A stretch of DNA of 64,000 bases from positions 31,175 through 95,174 of the IMG/VR virus record IMGVR_UViG_3300027782_000054, one strand, 5' to 3'. The notes below the pieces were generated by a model that was not told where the DNA came from, ran no database searches, and saw only the letters and a program-made list of their open reading frames with translations. Origin of the DNA: a virus. Numbering within the stretch: the first letter of the stretch is position 1; each line of letters opens with the position of its first letter. Both the position numbers and the translations under genes were made by a program. Below, piece by piece: positions 34,001 to 41,308 of this stretch.

Positions 34001-35956
34001 ACAATAGCATTCACATTTGCCAAGGGTGTACAAATCGCTGTCGATAAGATTATATCTGCAACCCAGCTAGTTGTAGCTAAGATCTCCCTTAGAGAACTAA
34101 AGGCAATTTCCATAACTATATCTAATTCAGCGTCTCTTGCTAAGTTCATAATGTTCAATCGCAATATAATCCAATCTTCTAATCTAGCATACAATATGGC
34201 AATTGATAAATCCATCTCTACGGCACAGAATATCGCTTATGGATTTACCAAGGGCTTCCAAATGATTGTTGGAAAGATCCTTATTATGACTCAGTCTTCT
34301 GTGGTAAAGAGGGCCATTCGGGAGCTAAAGACAATTACGGCTACTGTCGGCAACTCCGTCACTCTGTCTAAGGCTAAATTGGTTACCTTCGCTGTTGTAC
34401 AGTCATCCATCCTTAGTCAGACAAAGGCCATCGCAAAGTTTACCTCTATAGCGCAGGGAGCAGCCTACGGCTTTACAAAGGGCTTCCAGATGCTGGTTGG
34501 CAAGATTGTAGTCGCCACTCAATCTTCATTGGTTAAGGTTGCAGTTGCTGAACTTAAGACTATTACGGCAACAGTCGCCAACTCCATCACTCTCTCTAAG
34601 TCAATTCTATTCAATATATTTGCTCAACAATATTCTAGCCTAAGTCCTGTCAAGTTCATCTCTAGAGCTACTTCGTTCATTCAGAATACAACATACACCT
34701 TTACCAAGGGTTTCCAAATGTTCATTGGAAAGTTCATTGTTACGACTGTCTTATCTGTTGCCAAGCTCGCAGTTGCTGAAGTTAAGCTTATATCAGCAAC
34801 AGTAAGTAACTCAATCAACATTGCAAAAGCGATTTCATTTGCTAGGTCTATTAACCAACTCAATAGCCTAACACAGAATAAAGCTATTGATAGAACATTG
34901 CAAGCTGCTCAATCTTCGTACTATATGTTCACGAAGGGCTTCCAAATGTTTGTTGGTAAATTCATAGTAGCTACACAAATAGTTGTTGCTAAGAAAGCAA
35001 TCACCGAACTTAAGATGATCGCCGCCACAGTATTGGATTCTGTCTCATTAACTAAGTCAGTGCTGTTCAATCGTATGGTCAATCAAGCATCCACTCTATT
35101 CCAATCTAGAGCAATTTCTAGAACGGTCTACGCTATGCAATCTGCTTATTTCGTGTTCTCTAAGGGAGTCCAACTGTTTGTCAGCAAATTCATCACAGCA
35201 TCACAAGTTGCTGTTACCAAGATCTCTGTTGCTGAAATTAAGACCATCGCTACCTCAGTAGCTAGTTCAATCAACCTCTCAAGGGCTATCTCATTCAGGA
35301 GAACAATTCAGCAAGTGTCTATCGCATCCAAGACGATGTCTATCAATAAGTTCATCAGATTCATCCAAGACACAGCTACTTCTCTTACGAAGAGAATACC
35401 TTACCAACTTATTTCAACTGTCAATACAATAGCAACACTATCCATTAATAGGATCTATCGACGCATAATCACAGCAGCCGTAACAACAATCTCCTCTATT
35501 GCCAAGAATATATTCATCAATAGGGCTATCTCTGCTGCGTCTAATATTGCTCGCAATATCTCTCTAGATAAGGCCACTAGTATCGTACAGAACAGCATCT
35601 TTACTACGACAAGAGGAATCAAGTTCTTCATCAACAAGTTTATCGTTGATACACAGGCTTCACTTATCAAGGTAGCTGCCTCAGAATTCAAGACAATCTC
35701 TGCTTCAGTTGCGAGTGCAATTAACCTAGGCAAGGCAATATCCTTCAATAGAACAGTATCACAAGCCTCTATAGGGATGCTTACCAAGAGTCTACATAGA
35801 GTTATCCTTGCAATAGTCCATACATTAGCAGTAGTTAGATATGTAACGCCTGCGTATATCAGCGTAGGACTACGCATGACAGGCTTCGTATTCAGGCCGA
35901 TGGTGAACAAGGTTCGCTCAAGAAATATCAATAAGAATATTGATACAAAGAGCTAG
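25061..35956 (+). CDS. giant 3631-residue repeat protein
   Basis: Almost the whole protein is a 76-residue repeat, about 47 copies by hand count, each made of four ~19-residue sub-repeats. A typical unit reads KGFQMFVGKFIVATQASV / RKTVQELKTISATVANSV / NLTKAISFNRxxxQSSxL / xxxKAISKxISxxQSxxYGFT. About a quarter of units are a variant with (A/Q)HL(R/K)T. It is rich in Ser, Ala, Ile, Val and Lys, very poor in acidic residues, and I find no Cys or Trp. Repeats differ strongly at DNA level. The first ~80 residues and last ~50 are non-repetitive. Regular spacing suggests an extended solenoid or fibre. It lies between a glycosyltransferase and tail genes, so it is probably a virion whisker or fibre. 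Family not recognised. ATG follows an AT-rich leader. Confidence 0.85.
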   Translation: MEFYPLGDDSLGTDGSVQHDIPLETSVSTSVRENKKAYVLLVSATQNVLSFLYILKAVILAASILTSIPNAIGKAIAKRIPFIQSPSFAFSHAIQLFIGKITALTQSSLATTIVHELKTIAIIVADSANLTKNILFNRLVSQSANIARTNAIAKTILATQGLFIAVIKAIALTIASSVTTTVNVAKDHIQHLKAIAASVLGTASLLKNIGFNRSASQSSNLSRNNLISRTISAAQSASFGLGRGIQFFIGKFVVATQSSVVTKTVKDLKTIAASVVASASISKAISFARSITQSSNLSAAKAFSQLISVVQSTNYALAKGFQMLVGKFVIFTQASVIRKAVKELKTISAIVADSVNIAKLISFKRLAGAVNSGFLAKETSLVRRVTQSSSYGFTRGFRMAIGKFIVSTVGSVIRKTVQELKTISATVSDSVTLSKAKSLTLAILQSSSLSPTKAIGKFVSASQGAAYGFTKGFQMVVGKIIIATDASVVRKAVQELKTISATALSSVSVLKNILFNRTASQSATSTLTKFISKTIIVSQSIVAYITKAINKLIQGINVATQVSVNSDIILHLKAISVAVANSASLMKAILFNRLATQSESLAQNKFIAKTTSSIQSLSYGFVKGFQMVVGKIIVDAQASVIRRTVQELKFISAAVANSATIAKSVLFNRIATQSSTVFIAKAISKTIAFAQSLIFVFTRGMQLFVSKTIVDVSASVVRRSISELKAISATVSNSVNLMKSVLFNRIIVQSSTSRLTKAISRFVDFAQAATVALTNNRAIYQTISTQVSSSIARIIDVSKGVASSVATYSMPFKAITLDIAKIISASVVTVAKDNIREFKMIAISVANSVSIAKAIVFNRFVNQSSSLTRNVAINKAVSISQSIAFTFAKGVQIAVGKIIVAIQASVARMTVQELKAIAASVSNSVSVAKSTVYAIQLLQSSSLNLTKFISKAVSAGQAIFFVFAKGVQILVGKTIVASVGSVARKTVQELKAITATVGNSVTLSKAKSLTLTVLQSSTLGPVKAITKFVSAAQGALYGFTKGFQMVVGKVIVSIQASMVKKSIAELKAIAASVANSVNITKNIFFNRAFNQVTSVARTNAIHKNISAIQGSLVAIAKLVALTLSASVNTIATVTKTHIAHLRTISVSVFNAATLVKNISFNRISSQSATLIRGKAISRAVSIAQSTFYVFSKGVQIFVSKFIVDTQASVVRRAVKEIKTISATVSNSVSIAKSILFNRSISQASNLSSHKSTNKFVNAVQSSYFVFSRGVQLFISKFIVASVVSVAKVAVAEIKAISASVSSSVNLTKAISFSRFITQSNNLQHNKTISKAIDVVQSSFFALAKGFEMIVGKIVVVIQSSVIRRTVSELKTISASVANSINLLKLISFSRNVNQSSVPGFTKGFQMFISKFIVETQATVVKRAAEEFKIISATVSSSVSLAKEILFNRSLIQGSSSTIAKAISKFIYASQSTSVNIAKRISLVIKASVSTIVTLIKTHVAHLRTIAVAVSNPTSLIKAVQQHKPTLVASNFVFNKFIGTALSVTQGALYGFTKGFQMFISKIIVDTQSSLVRRSIREIKTISLAVMSSANVAKNILFTRLTTQSSIVSLNKVVSLTIAFVQNTAYTFLKGFQMLVGKFIVATQIAVARKAIAEIKAISAIVSNSASIAKAILFSRNATQSSSSEIAKAISKIVHFIQSASYSIRRNVYLTISSVVNVSVTLSKMGVAHLRTISVSVSNSATLIKDLVFNRSASQASVLNPAKFISKTTSLAQSMAYGFTKGFQMVVGKIISATQIAVARKTVQELKAITFAAASNVNITKAIFLSTLVTQNISATITKLIGKTLEAIQSAVATLAKNISLTIRSIVTTVVTVTKTHIAHLRTILATVGSPASLVKAVQQHKVVTTPLSFTFVKHIRETLYASQGAVYGFIKGFQMVVGKILSSTQITLARTTIAELKTISLTVANTANLNKAIAFSRVVAQSSTVALFKTINKFVIATQGTFASIVKNVSLTILASVNTVTDTIRDIVAHLKTIAVSVANTANLSKEILFTRFASQVNTINSSKIVSKYLQLSQTTVYVFTRGFQLFISKFIVAIQAVVVRRAIAELKTITASVFNTASIIKSIAFNRNASQSSTIAPQKFISKATSFTQAMAYGFTRGFQMFIGKLVVGVQPIVAKLAISELKAITAAVANSINLTKDILFSRFISQSSNLKRFNAIDRAIAIAQGAAYGVTRGFQMLVGKFVIATQMSVARKTISDIKTIALTVSSNTKIARDIVFNRAIINNTQVTVTKSINKAISIAQGISASIVKYISLTIIGSVNTVVTVNRASIAHIKAVSASVSSTVNLTKSILFNRAIGQSVIVNLTKVVSKTITFAQTAAYSFTKGFQMFVAKFVVATQMTVSKLTVAELKTISATVANSISLNKLISFNREISQASSATLSKAISKLIVLVQTMSYGTVKAVGILVGRILTVTQSSVVRKTIADLKTISTTVASSVSLAKVVELRRLVAQLSSLSLSRTIAQFISVSQQTAYSLAKGFQMFVGKIIIEIQASMVRLTGQELKTIATTVANSVRLSKRISFKRFAVVIDPDLLIRDINFNRKIIQSSVPGFTKGFQMFIAKFIVGTVLSVARVTVQEIKNISATVANSVNLTKSVLIRKNITQDVYYSIRKNINITISRITVTILYHIHRYVAHEFLALETVVASSINLIKDIFYYKSIVSNTQSFITKAASKVIRLAQASAAFLNISGILHHVLISVLVNTRRITPLTRIGSAVGRFATGLHPIGYGEYAYEYAKILLLQVNLNKNINQSTNASLAKRIGKFIIAVQATFSMFTRGIVLSIAKTIVSSSASVAKRAIQEFKYIYVSVSTSPALTKSIFFNRVATQASTLYRYNAISVIIAAVQTSVFVFAKGVQLLVGKIIATTSATVVKRSISELKTISATVYSNATLVKDIYLSLLFNQSNQVVRIKAVSATINLAQTIAFTFAKGVQIAVDKIISATQLVVAKISLRELKAISITISNSASLAKFIMFNRNIIQSSNLAYNMAIDKSISTAQNIAYGFTKGFQMIVGKILIMTQSSVVKRAIRELKTITATVGNSVTLSKAKLVTFAVVQSSILSQTKAIAKFTSIAQGAAYGFTKGFQMLVGKIVVATQSSLVKVAVAELKTITATVANSITLSKSILFNIFAQQYSSLSPVKFISRATSFIQNTTYTFTKGFQMFIGKFIVTTVLSVAKLAVAEVKLISATVSNSINIAKAISFARSINQLNSLTQNKAIDRTLQAAQSSYYMFTKGFQMFVGKFIVATQIVVAKKAITELKMIAATVLDSVSLTKSVLFNRMVNQASTLFQSRAISRTVYAMQSAYFVFSKGVQLFVSKFITASQVAVTKISVAEIKTIATSVASSINLSRAISFRRTIQQVSIASKTMSINKFIRFIQDTATSLTKRIPYQLISTVNTIATLSINRIYRRIITAAVTTISSIAKNIFINRAISAASNIARNISLDKATSIVQNSIFTTTRGIKFFINKFIVDTQASLIKVAASEFKTISASVASAINLGKAISFNRTVSQASIGMLTKSLHRVILAIVHTLAVVRYVTPAYISVGLRMTGFVFRPMVNKVRSRNINKNIDTKS
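25280..35890 (+). repeat. 76-residue (228-base) coding repeat, ~47 copies
   Basis: Period measured between successive K/RG(F/V)Q anchors: 76 residues, divisible into four blocks of about 19, each with an I-S...Q-S/N-S...K pattern. Anchor forms include KGFQM, RGVQL, KGVQI and, in variant units, KNISLTI or KYISLTI. Synonymous variation between copies is high, so the array is old or protected from recombination. Confidence 0.9.
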
Positions 35957-35986
35957 TAACTCACTATAAAAGCTAAAAATGCTCTG

Positions 35987-35994
35987 TTTTAATA
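35987..35994 (+). promoter_or_regulatory. late-promoter-like octamer TTTTAATA
   Basis: Seven bases before the ATG of the third anchor-module gene; same family of elements as at 9024 and 22036. Confidence 0.45.
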
Positions 35995-36001
35995 GATAGA
36001 T

Positions 36002-36424
36002 ATGGCCCTCTATAACCTCGTTCAAGTAACTACTAATACTGCTGGTACAGGAACTATAACTCTTGGCGCTGCCGTTGTTGGCTTTAAAGACTTCACTTCC
36101 ATTCCCGATGGCACAACTGTTTCTTACGGCATTGTAGATGGAAATAACCGCGAAGTCGGCAATGGAGTCTATAGCGCTGGAACTCTAACAAGAGGCCCCA
36201 TTACATCAAGCAATAGCAATAATGCAATAGACTTGATTGGAAATAATGCAATAGTCTATTTAACACCAAATAGCACTACACTGGTGACTAATGATTCTCC
36301 TGCATTCATAGGAATACCAACTGCGCCAACCGCTACAGCAGGAACAAATAATACACAAATCGCAACTACTGAATTTGTTCTTAATAACAAACCATCATTT
36401 GCAACTGCAAGAATTTATGCATAA
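36002..36424 (+). CDS. short fibre-anchor protein
   Basis: 140 residues. Residues 1-100 are the anchor module of the two collagen-like fibres ([19 protein letters not shown]...GTLTRGPITSS...AIVYLTP). The tail contains PTAPTATAGTNNTQIATTEFV, a phrase widely seen at fibre-domain junctions. No collagen repeat follows, so it may be a stand-alone adaptor on which separately encoded subunits (36440, 36777) assemble, or the remains of a longer fibre. Confidence 0.8.
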   Translation: MALYNLVQVTTNTAGTGTITLGAAVVGFKDFTSIPDGTTVSYGIVDGNNREVGNGVYSAGTLTRGPITSSNSNNAIDLIGNNAIVYLTPNSTTLVTNDSPAFIGIPTAPTATAGTNNTQIATTEFVLNNKPSFATARIYA

Positions 36425-36439
36425 AGGGAAATATTAGAT

Positions 36440-36772
36440 ATGTCAGATACAATCTCACGTTTTTATCAAGGTTATATTGCAGCAAGTGGAACAACTATGT
36501 TTATAGTTCCTACAGGACAACGATATACTGTTCGCAATATTGTTCTTTCTAACAACAGTAAGACCGGCGGTAGTGGAGCAAGTCTTTATATCAACTCTAA
36601 AGTCGATAATTCATATGCCATTATTCCATCAGGAAGTATGATCAATCCTGCCGCAATCATACAGACTACAGACTTCTATGCGTTTGCAGCGGGAGACTCA
36701 TTGATTGCAGTATTGGCATCTGGCTCTACAAATTCAATAACAGCATCCGTCCACGGAATCACTACTTTATAA
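36440..36772 (+). CDS. small tail-fibre-associated beta protein (paralog of 15914)
   Basis: 110 residues. Opens MSDTISRFYQGYIAASGT and ends SVHGITTL, matching the 15914 gene across its length at moderate identity. All-beta and uncharged. Sits between the anchor protein and the collar-domain protein, which supports a fibre-tip role. Confidence 0.75.
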   Translation: MSDTISRFYQGYIAASGTTMFIVPTGQRYTVRNIVLSNNSKTGGSGASLYINSKVDNSYAIIPSGSMINPAAIIQTTDFYAFAAGDSLIAVLASGSTNSITASVHGITTL

Positions 36773-36776
36773 AACT

Positions 36777-37301
36777 ATGCCATTTTTTAATTCCACATTA
36801 TCTTCTGATAGTCAGAATAGTCCACCCGGAATAATCCATATGTACGGAGGAGTTACTGCTCCTACTGGGTGGTTATTGTGTGATGGATCTACTGTGGGCC
36901 GTGTTGCATATCCAGGTCTATTCAATGCCGTATCTACCCTATACGGATCTGGCGATGGATCTACTACCTTCACTTTACCAGATATGAGAGGCCGTATGCC
37001 TGTTGGCAAAGGTACTCATGCTGATGTGTCTACTGTTGGAAATAACGATGGAGTCGCCGTTGCAAATAGAAGATCAAAGCACAATCATACAGTTACCGAT
37101 CCTGGGCATACGCATAACATCGCGGACATCACTGGAGTTGGCGAGATCACGCAAGCCAAGGTAACCACCGGCGGCAGCGGCGCTGGCTACACGCCGCAAT
37201 CCACGACAAGTGCAACGACCGGCATCACGGTTGGTGTTGGTGGAACAGCCGCGACCGATGCTCCTGCTTACCTAGTCATTAATTATATTATTAAAACTTA
37301 G
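36777..37301 (+). CDS. tail-collar-domain fibre protein
   Basis: 174 residues. Phage tail-collar domain is clear: GIIHMYGGVTAPTGWLLCDG, YPGLFNAVSTLYGSGDG, FTLPDMRGRMPVGKG, then a C-terminal HNHTVTDPGHTHNI metal-binding-like His motif and the usual APAYLVINYIIKT ending. Such proteins tip short fibres and bind receptors. The stretch ~37085-37262 is strongly GC-rich (67% in one counted line) inside an AT-rich gene, coinciding with the variable loop between the His motif and the end. Confidence 0.9.
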   Translation: MPFFNSTLSSDSQNSPPGIIHMYGGVTAPTGWLLCDGSTVGRVAYPGLFNAVSTLYGSGDGSTTFTLPDMRGRMPVGKGTHADVSTVGNNDGVAVANRRSKHNHTVTDPGHTHNIADITGVGEITQAKVTTGGSGAGYTPQSTTSATTGITVGVGGTAATDAPAYLVINYIIKT

Positions 37302-37304
37302 AGT

Positions 37305-37333
37305 TTGACATCTTACTTTCTCTCTGTTATAAT
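37305..37333 (+). promoter_or_regulatory. consensus promoter TTGACA-N17-TATAAT
   Basis: Both hexamers are perfect with a 17-base spacer. The ATG of the first sugar-cassette gene is seven bases downstream, so the transcript is probably leaderless. It would drive the whole 37341-45418 cassette. Confidence 0.85.
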
Positions 37334-37340
37334 ATAATAT

Positions 37341-38039
37341 ATGAAATCTATTGCAATAATTATTCCTATTGTAAATAATTTTGGTGGAGCAGTTCAAGCA
37401 TTACAGAGTGTTAATACTAAGCATAGTTGGACTCCTATCATTTTACCTCAATGGAGAGAACCTAAACCTCTATCTGCTGCATGGAATAAAGGCATAGATG
37501 AAGCTTTTGATGAAAAGAGCTTTGACTATGCTTTAGTTATTAATGATGATATTATTTTTGCTCCATGCACTATTGATAACCTTGTAGCCGAATTTGAGAA
37601 CCAACCAGAAGATGTATTGATGGTCACTGGTTGTAATACAAGAGGAGAAATCGATCAGACTTATGGGACTCCTTTGGCGACTCTTGTATATCCCGATCCA
37701 GGTATAACTGGTAATTTTAGAGAACATCCTGACTTTTCTTGTTTTATGATTGATAGAAGGTTGCCTGAGATTGTCGGTAAGTTTGATGAGAATTTCATTC
37801 CTGCATATTTTGAAGACAACGACATGCATTATAGAATTCAATTAGCTGGCTGGAAAGCCGGTTGTACAAATTCTGCACCTTACTATCATTTTGGATCACA
37901 GACTATCAAGCCAGATTCATTCCATAATACTTTTAAAACGAATAGAGATTATTATATTAATAAGTGGGGAGCAGCACCAGGGCAAGAAACATTTGCAAAA
38001 CCATTTAACGATGTCTCTAAGACATGGAAAGATTTTTAA
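37341..38039 (+). CDS. GT2-like glycosyltransferase
   Basis: 232 residues, GT-A fold. N-terminal strand KSIAIIIPIV; DxD-type site in ALVINDDIIFAP; acceptor-side KFDENFIPAYFEDNDMHYRI with the ED of inverting GT2 enzymes. First gene of the sugar cassette, leaderless. Shares its final A with the next start (TAATG). Donor sugar cannot be told from sequence. Confidence 0.85.
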   Translation: MKSIAIIIPIVNNFGGAVQALQSVNTKHSWTPIILPQWREPKPLSAAWNKGIDEAFDEKSFDYALVINDDIIFAPCTIDNLVAEFENQPEDVLMVTGCNTRGEIDQTYGTPLATLVYPDPGITGNFREHPDFSCFMIDRRLPEIVGKFDENFIPAYFEDNDMHYRIQLAGWKAGCTNSAPYYHFGSQTIKPDSFHNTFKTNRDYYINKWGAAPGQETFAKPFNDVSKTWKDF

Positions 38040-39328
38040 TGGAAAAGATTAAGGTATTGGCTTGGGGCGATTTTTGTTGTTCTACGGGTTTCTCAACTGT
38101 GATGTCTAATATATGGAAGAGATTAGATGCAACTGGTAAGTATGATCTTGATGTAGTTGGAATCAACTACAGTGGCGATCCATACGATAAAGAGAAGTTC
38201 CCAGGTAATGTATTTACTGCCATGAGCGCTTTGAATCTAAAGCCGCCCTACAATGATCCATATGGTAGACAGAAGCTTCTTGATCTTCTCTCAGCAGGTC
38301 AATATGATATTGTATTCCTCTTGCAGGATACTTTCATTCTCCAGACTATAATGAAACAACTTTTGGAGTTACAGTCTACTCTAGAAAAGCCCTTCAAGAC
38401 CGTCTACTACTATCCAATTGATTCTACTCCAAAGAAAGACTGGATAACAGATGCAGTTGTTCCGTCTAATTATCCAGTAGCCTATACTCAATATGGTTAT
38501 GATGAATGTGTTAAGATAGCTCCTGATCTTGCTGATAGGTTGAGCATCATCTATCATGGGAACAGCTTCGATAACTATAACTACATTGAAGATAGGGAGT
38601 CCGTCAAGGCATTTAGATATTCAGCATTTAGAGGAGAGACTGATAACAAGTTCCTCATTGTTAATGTAAATAGAAATCAGAGACGTAAAGATGTTGCCCG
38701 TTCACTTATGATTTTAAAAGAGATCAAGGATCGTGGGGTTAATGATGCTATTCTCTATATGCACATGGCTCACGAAGATGTTGGTGGCAATATTGTTGAT
38801 ATGGCAAATAGCCTTGATCTTAAGATGGGCGTAGACTATGTTGTACCAGAGAACTTCTCTGTACACAGCGGCTTTCCTGAGGAAGTCGTCAACCTTATCT
38901 ACAACTCTGCTGACGCATTCCTGACTACCACTCATGGTGAAGGATGGGGTCTATCTGTGACAGAGGCTATGTCTACCAAGACTCCTGTGGTCGCTCCTAA
39001 CAATACGTCATTGACTGAGATGCTTGCAGACAACAGAGCGTTCTTAATCGACTCAGGCGCAGATCCCTCTATGTGGATTATCAAGGATAGTGACAATGAT
39101 CGTTTGCGTCCTCTAATGGATGTTAAGCAGGCAGCAGATAGACTCTTGGATATCAAGAATGGTATTCTCCCAGATATTGAGGGTGCCTATGAATGGGTCA
39201 GTAATCTCACCTGGGATAACATTGCAAAGCAATGGGAAGATCTCATCGACAAGGCTCATTCAAAGCCATTGGTCAAGGCATATGTAGGTCTTAATAGAGA
39301 ACAGAGAAGAAAGAACAAAGTTAAATGA
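38039..39328 (+). CDS. GT4-family glycosyltransferase
   Basis: 429 residues from the ATG that overlaps the previous TAA; an in-frame ATG at 38024 is possible but less well placed. GT-B fold: N-terminal LAWGDFCCSTGFSTV, second domain with NRNQRRKDV, and the E-x7-E signature in HGEGWGLSVTEAMSTKTPVV. Retaining transferase. The C-terminus is basic (NREQRRKNKVK). Overlaps the next gene by ATGA. Confidence 0.88.
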   Translation: MEKIKVLAWGDFCCSTGFSTVMSNIWKRLDATGKYDLDVVGINYSGDPYDKEKFPGNVFTAMSALNLKPPYNDPYGRQKLLDLLSAGQYDIVFLLQDTFILQTIMKQLLELQSTLEKPFKTVYYYPIDSTPKKDWITDAVVPSNYPVAYTQYGYDECVKIAPDLADRLSIIYHGNSFDNYNYIEDRESVKAFRYSAFRGETDNKFLIVNVNRNQRRKDVARSLMILKEIKDRGVNDAILYMHMAHEDVGGNIVDMANSLDLKMGVDYVVPENFSVHSGFPEEVVNLIYNSADAFLTTTHGEGWGLSVTEAMSTKTPVVAPNNTSLTEMLADNRAFLIDSGADPSMWIIKDSDNDRLRPLMDVKQAADRLLDIKNGILPDIEGAYEWVSNLTWDNIAKQWEDLIDKAHSKPLVKAYVGLNREQRRKNKVK

Positions 39329-40137
39329 AGCTATCTATAGTTACCGGTGTATGTGGTCGTAATGAAATTACTCGCAGATGGCTCGATAGCACTATAGCCA
39401 ACTGCTCTCAGCCACATGAGCTTGTCATCGTCAGCAATGGCTCCACAGATGAAGAAGATCTTCAGTTAGATACATGGCTTGATGAACTTAGTTCTGAAGG
39501 CTGGAAGACTTTTAAGGTAGAAAGCGCAGATCCCCTTGGCTCTACCATCGCCTTGAATCTTGGTATTGAACATGCCACCGGCGACATTATAGCAATGCTC
39601 CATAATGATCTATTGGTAAAAGACAAGGGCTGGGATATTCAGTTAATTGACTTTTATGAAAATACTCCTAATGTGGGAGTAGTCGGCTTTGCTGGTGCCA
39701 AAGGATTAGGCTCCCCAGATATATACAAGACTCCATATGTACTTGTCCAGCTTGCAAGGAATACAGTCTATACGTCACTTCATGATTGGCAGAGTCATGG
39801 TATGCATTGTGTACAGCCTACAAAGATTCTTGTATTAGATGGACTCACTATTTGTGCAAAGAAAGAAGATCTTATTAGACTTGGCGGATTTGATGAACAG
39901 TATGTACATCATATGTACGACAATGACATCAGCCTTACTTTTGCTTATGCTGGTCTAGATAACTATGTTATCCCAGTTCTTTGTGAACATCTAAACGGTC
40001 AGACCGCTAACTTTGCAGCATACAATGAATGGGTTAAAAAGACTCATACAGAGGATGCAGATGGTGGCATTCATAGAATTAGCCACAAGCTATTCTATGA
40101 CAAATGGATAGGAAAGCTACCAGCTAGAGTACAGTGA
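39325..40137 (+). CDS. GT2-family glycosyltransferase
   Basis: 270 residues. LSIVTGVCGRNEITRRW opening, VIVSNGSTDEED nucleotide site, IAMLHNDLLV with the metal-binding Asp, and FDEQYVHHMYDNDISL acceptor motif. Inverting GT-A transferase. Coupled to both neighbours by 4-base overlaps. Probably extends the glycan built by the cassette. Confidence 0.88.
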   Translation: MKLSIVTGVCGRNEITRRWLDSTIANCSQPHELVIVSNGSTDEEDLQLDTWLDELSSEGWKTFKVESADPLGSTIALNLGIEHATGDIIAMLHNDLLVKDKGWDIQLIDFYENTPNVGVVGFAGAKGLGSPDIYKTPYVLVQLARNTVYTSLHDWQSHGMHCVQPTKILVLDGLTICAKKEDLIRLGGFDEQYVHHMYDNDISLTFAYAGLDNYVIPVLCEHLNGQTANFAAYNEWVKKTHTEDADGGIHRISHKLFYDKWIGKLPARVQ

Positions 40138-41099
40138 ATAAGGTAGCTTTTATTACTGGCATTACTGGACAAGATGGATCATTCTTATCTGAACTTCTTG
40201 TTGAAAAAGGCTATGAGGTTCATGGTCTAGTTCGTCTATCTACTGATAATACTCAGTATAGAAATATTGAGCATATTTTAAATAAGATTAACATCCATAA
40301 TGGAGATCTTTCCTCCGAGACTTCCATAGAGCGTATTATTGATGAGGTTATGCCAGATGAAATATATAATCTTGGCGGCATCACTAATATCAAAGATAGC
40401 TTTTCTTATCCATTAAGAACCATTGATGTTAATACTAATGGATTCCTTCGTATATTAGAGTCAGTAATGAGATATAAGCCTGAGGCTAAAGTTTACCAAG
40501 CGTCATCTTCTGAAATATTCGGCAAGCATGTCCCTGGGCTTATAAATGAAAAATTCCCAATGAACCCTGATAATCCATACGGTTGTTCAAAGTATACAAC
40601 CTATATGCTAAGTAATATTTATAAATACAAGCATAGCCTTCACATATCTAATGGGATCTTGTTTAATCACGAGAGTGAACGTCGTGAGGCTAGTTATGTA
40701 ACTCGTAAAATAACACAAGCTGCAGCCAGAATTACTTATGGTAAACAAAAATCATTAGAGCTTGGGAATATAAACTCAAGAAGAGATTGGGGCTACGCAA
40801 AAGAATATTGCGAAGCAATGTGGTTAATGCTACAACAAGAAAATCCAGATAACTATGTCATTGGAACAGGGCAGTCTTTTTCTGTTAAAGATTTTTTAGA
40901 AGAAGCTTTCTCATATGTAAACCTTGATCCTTATAAATATTTAGCATACAATAAAGAGTTGTCTCGTTCAGGACAAATTGGATATGTCTGCGCTGATGCA
41001 CGTAAAGCAAAAGATAAACTTAGTTTTGTTCCTAAAACTAACCTTAAAGAGTTAGTAGGGATTATGATGAAAAACGATTTATATATAGAAAGAAAGTAA
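40134..41099 (+). CDS. GDP-mannose 4,6-dehydratase-like SDR enzyme
   Basis: 321 residues from a GTG (GTGA overlap). Rossmann motif GITGQDGSFLSELL (residues 8-21), ASSSEIFG with the catalytic Ser/Glu, YGCSK with Tyr149 and Lys153, FNHESERR and NINSRRDWGYAKEY, all typical of GDP-mannose 4,6-dehydratase. It would make GDP-4-keto-6-deoxymannose, the precursor of fucose, rhamnose, perosamine or methylated deoxy sugars. No GDP-mannose synthesis gene is in the window, so the donor must come from the host. Confidence 0.88.
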   Translation: MNKVAFITGITGQDGSFLSELLVEKGYEVHGLVRLSTDNTQYRNIEHILNKINIHNGDLSSETSIERIIDEVMPDEIYNLGGITNIKDSFSYPLRTIDVNTNGFLRILESVMRYKPEAKVYQASSSEIFGKHVPGLINEKFPMNPDNPYGCSKYTTYMLSNIYKYKHSLHISNGILFNHESERREASYVTRKITQAAARITYGKQKSLELGNINSRRDWGYAKEYCEAMWLMLQQENPDNYVIGTGQSFSVKDFLEEAFSYVNLDPYKYLAYNKELSRSGQIGYVCADARKAKDKLSFVPKTNLKELVGIMMKNDLYIERK

Positions 41100-41308
41100 T
41101 GGATACATTAGGAAGCTTAATTGATAAACTCTCTGTTGTCAATATTAAAATTTTCCACTTGGTGGACGCAATCGAAGACAAGAATGCAGATGATATAGCT
41201 GTTGCTGCTGCAGCAAGAAAAGCACAGACTCTTAATAGAGAGAGGTCTAGTCTTATTAATGAAATCAATGAGAACTTAGGCATAAGGAATAGGATTACTA
41301 AATTATGA
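41099..41308 (+). CDS. DUF4254-like small helical protein
   Basis: 69 residues. The pattern TLGSLIDKLSVVNIKIFHLVDAIEDK followed by LNRERSSLINEIN resembles DUF4254, a helical family often found inside surface-polysaccharide gene clusters. Role unknown. Start shares a base with the preceding TAA and the end overlaps the methyltransferase gene (ATGA). Confidence 0.65.
   Translation: MDTLGSLIDKLSVVNIKIFHLVDAIEDKNADDIAVAAAARKAQTLNRERSSLINEINENLGIRNRITKL

Noticed and set aside
25061-35956. Tape-measure protein interpretation of the giant gene
   Set aside because: Tape measures are usually long coiled-coil or hydrophobic proteins upstream of baseplate genes. This one is a strict 76-residue repeat located among fibres and sugar genes. 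Not excluded, but less likely.
38024-38038. Earlier ATG for the GT4 gene
   Set aside because: The ATG at 38039 forms the TAATG overlap typical of this cassette and begins directly at the first beta strand.
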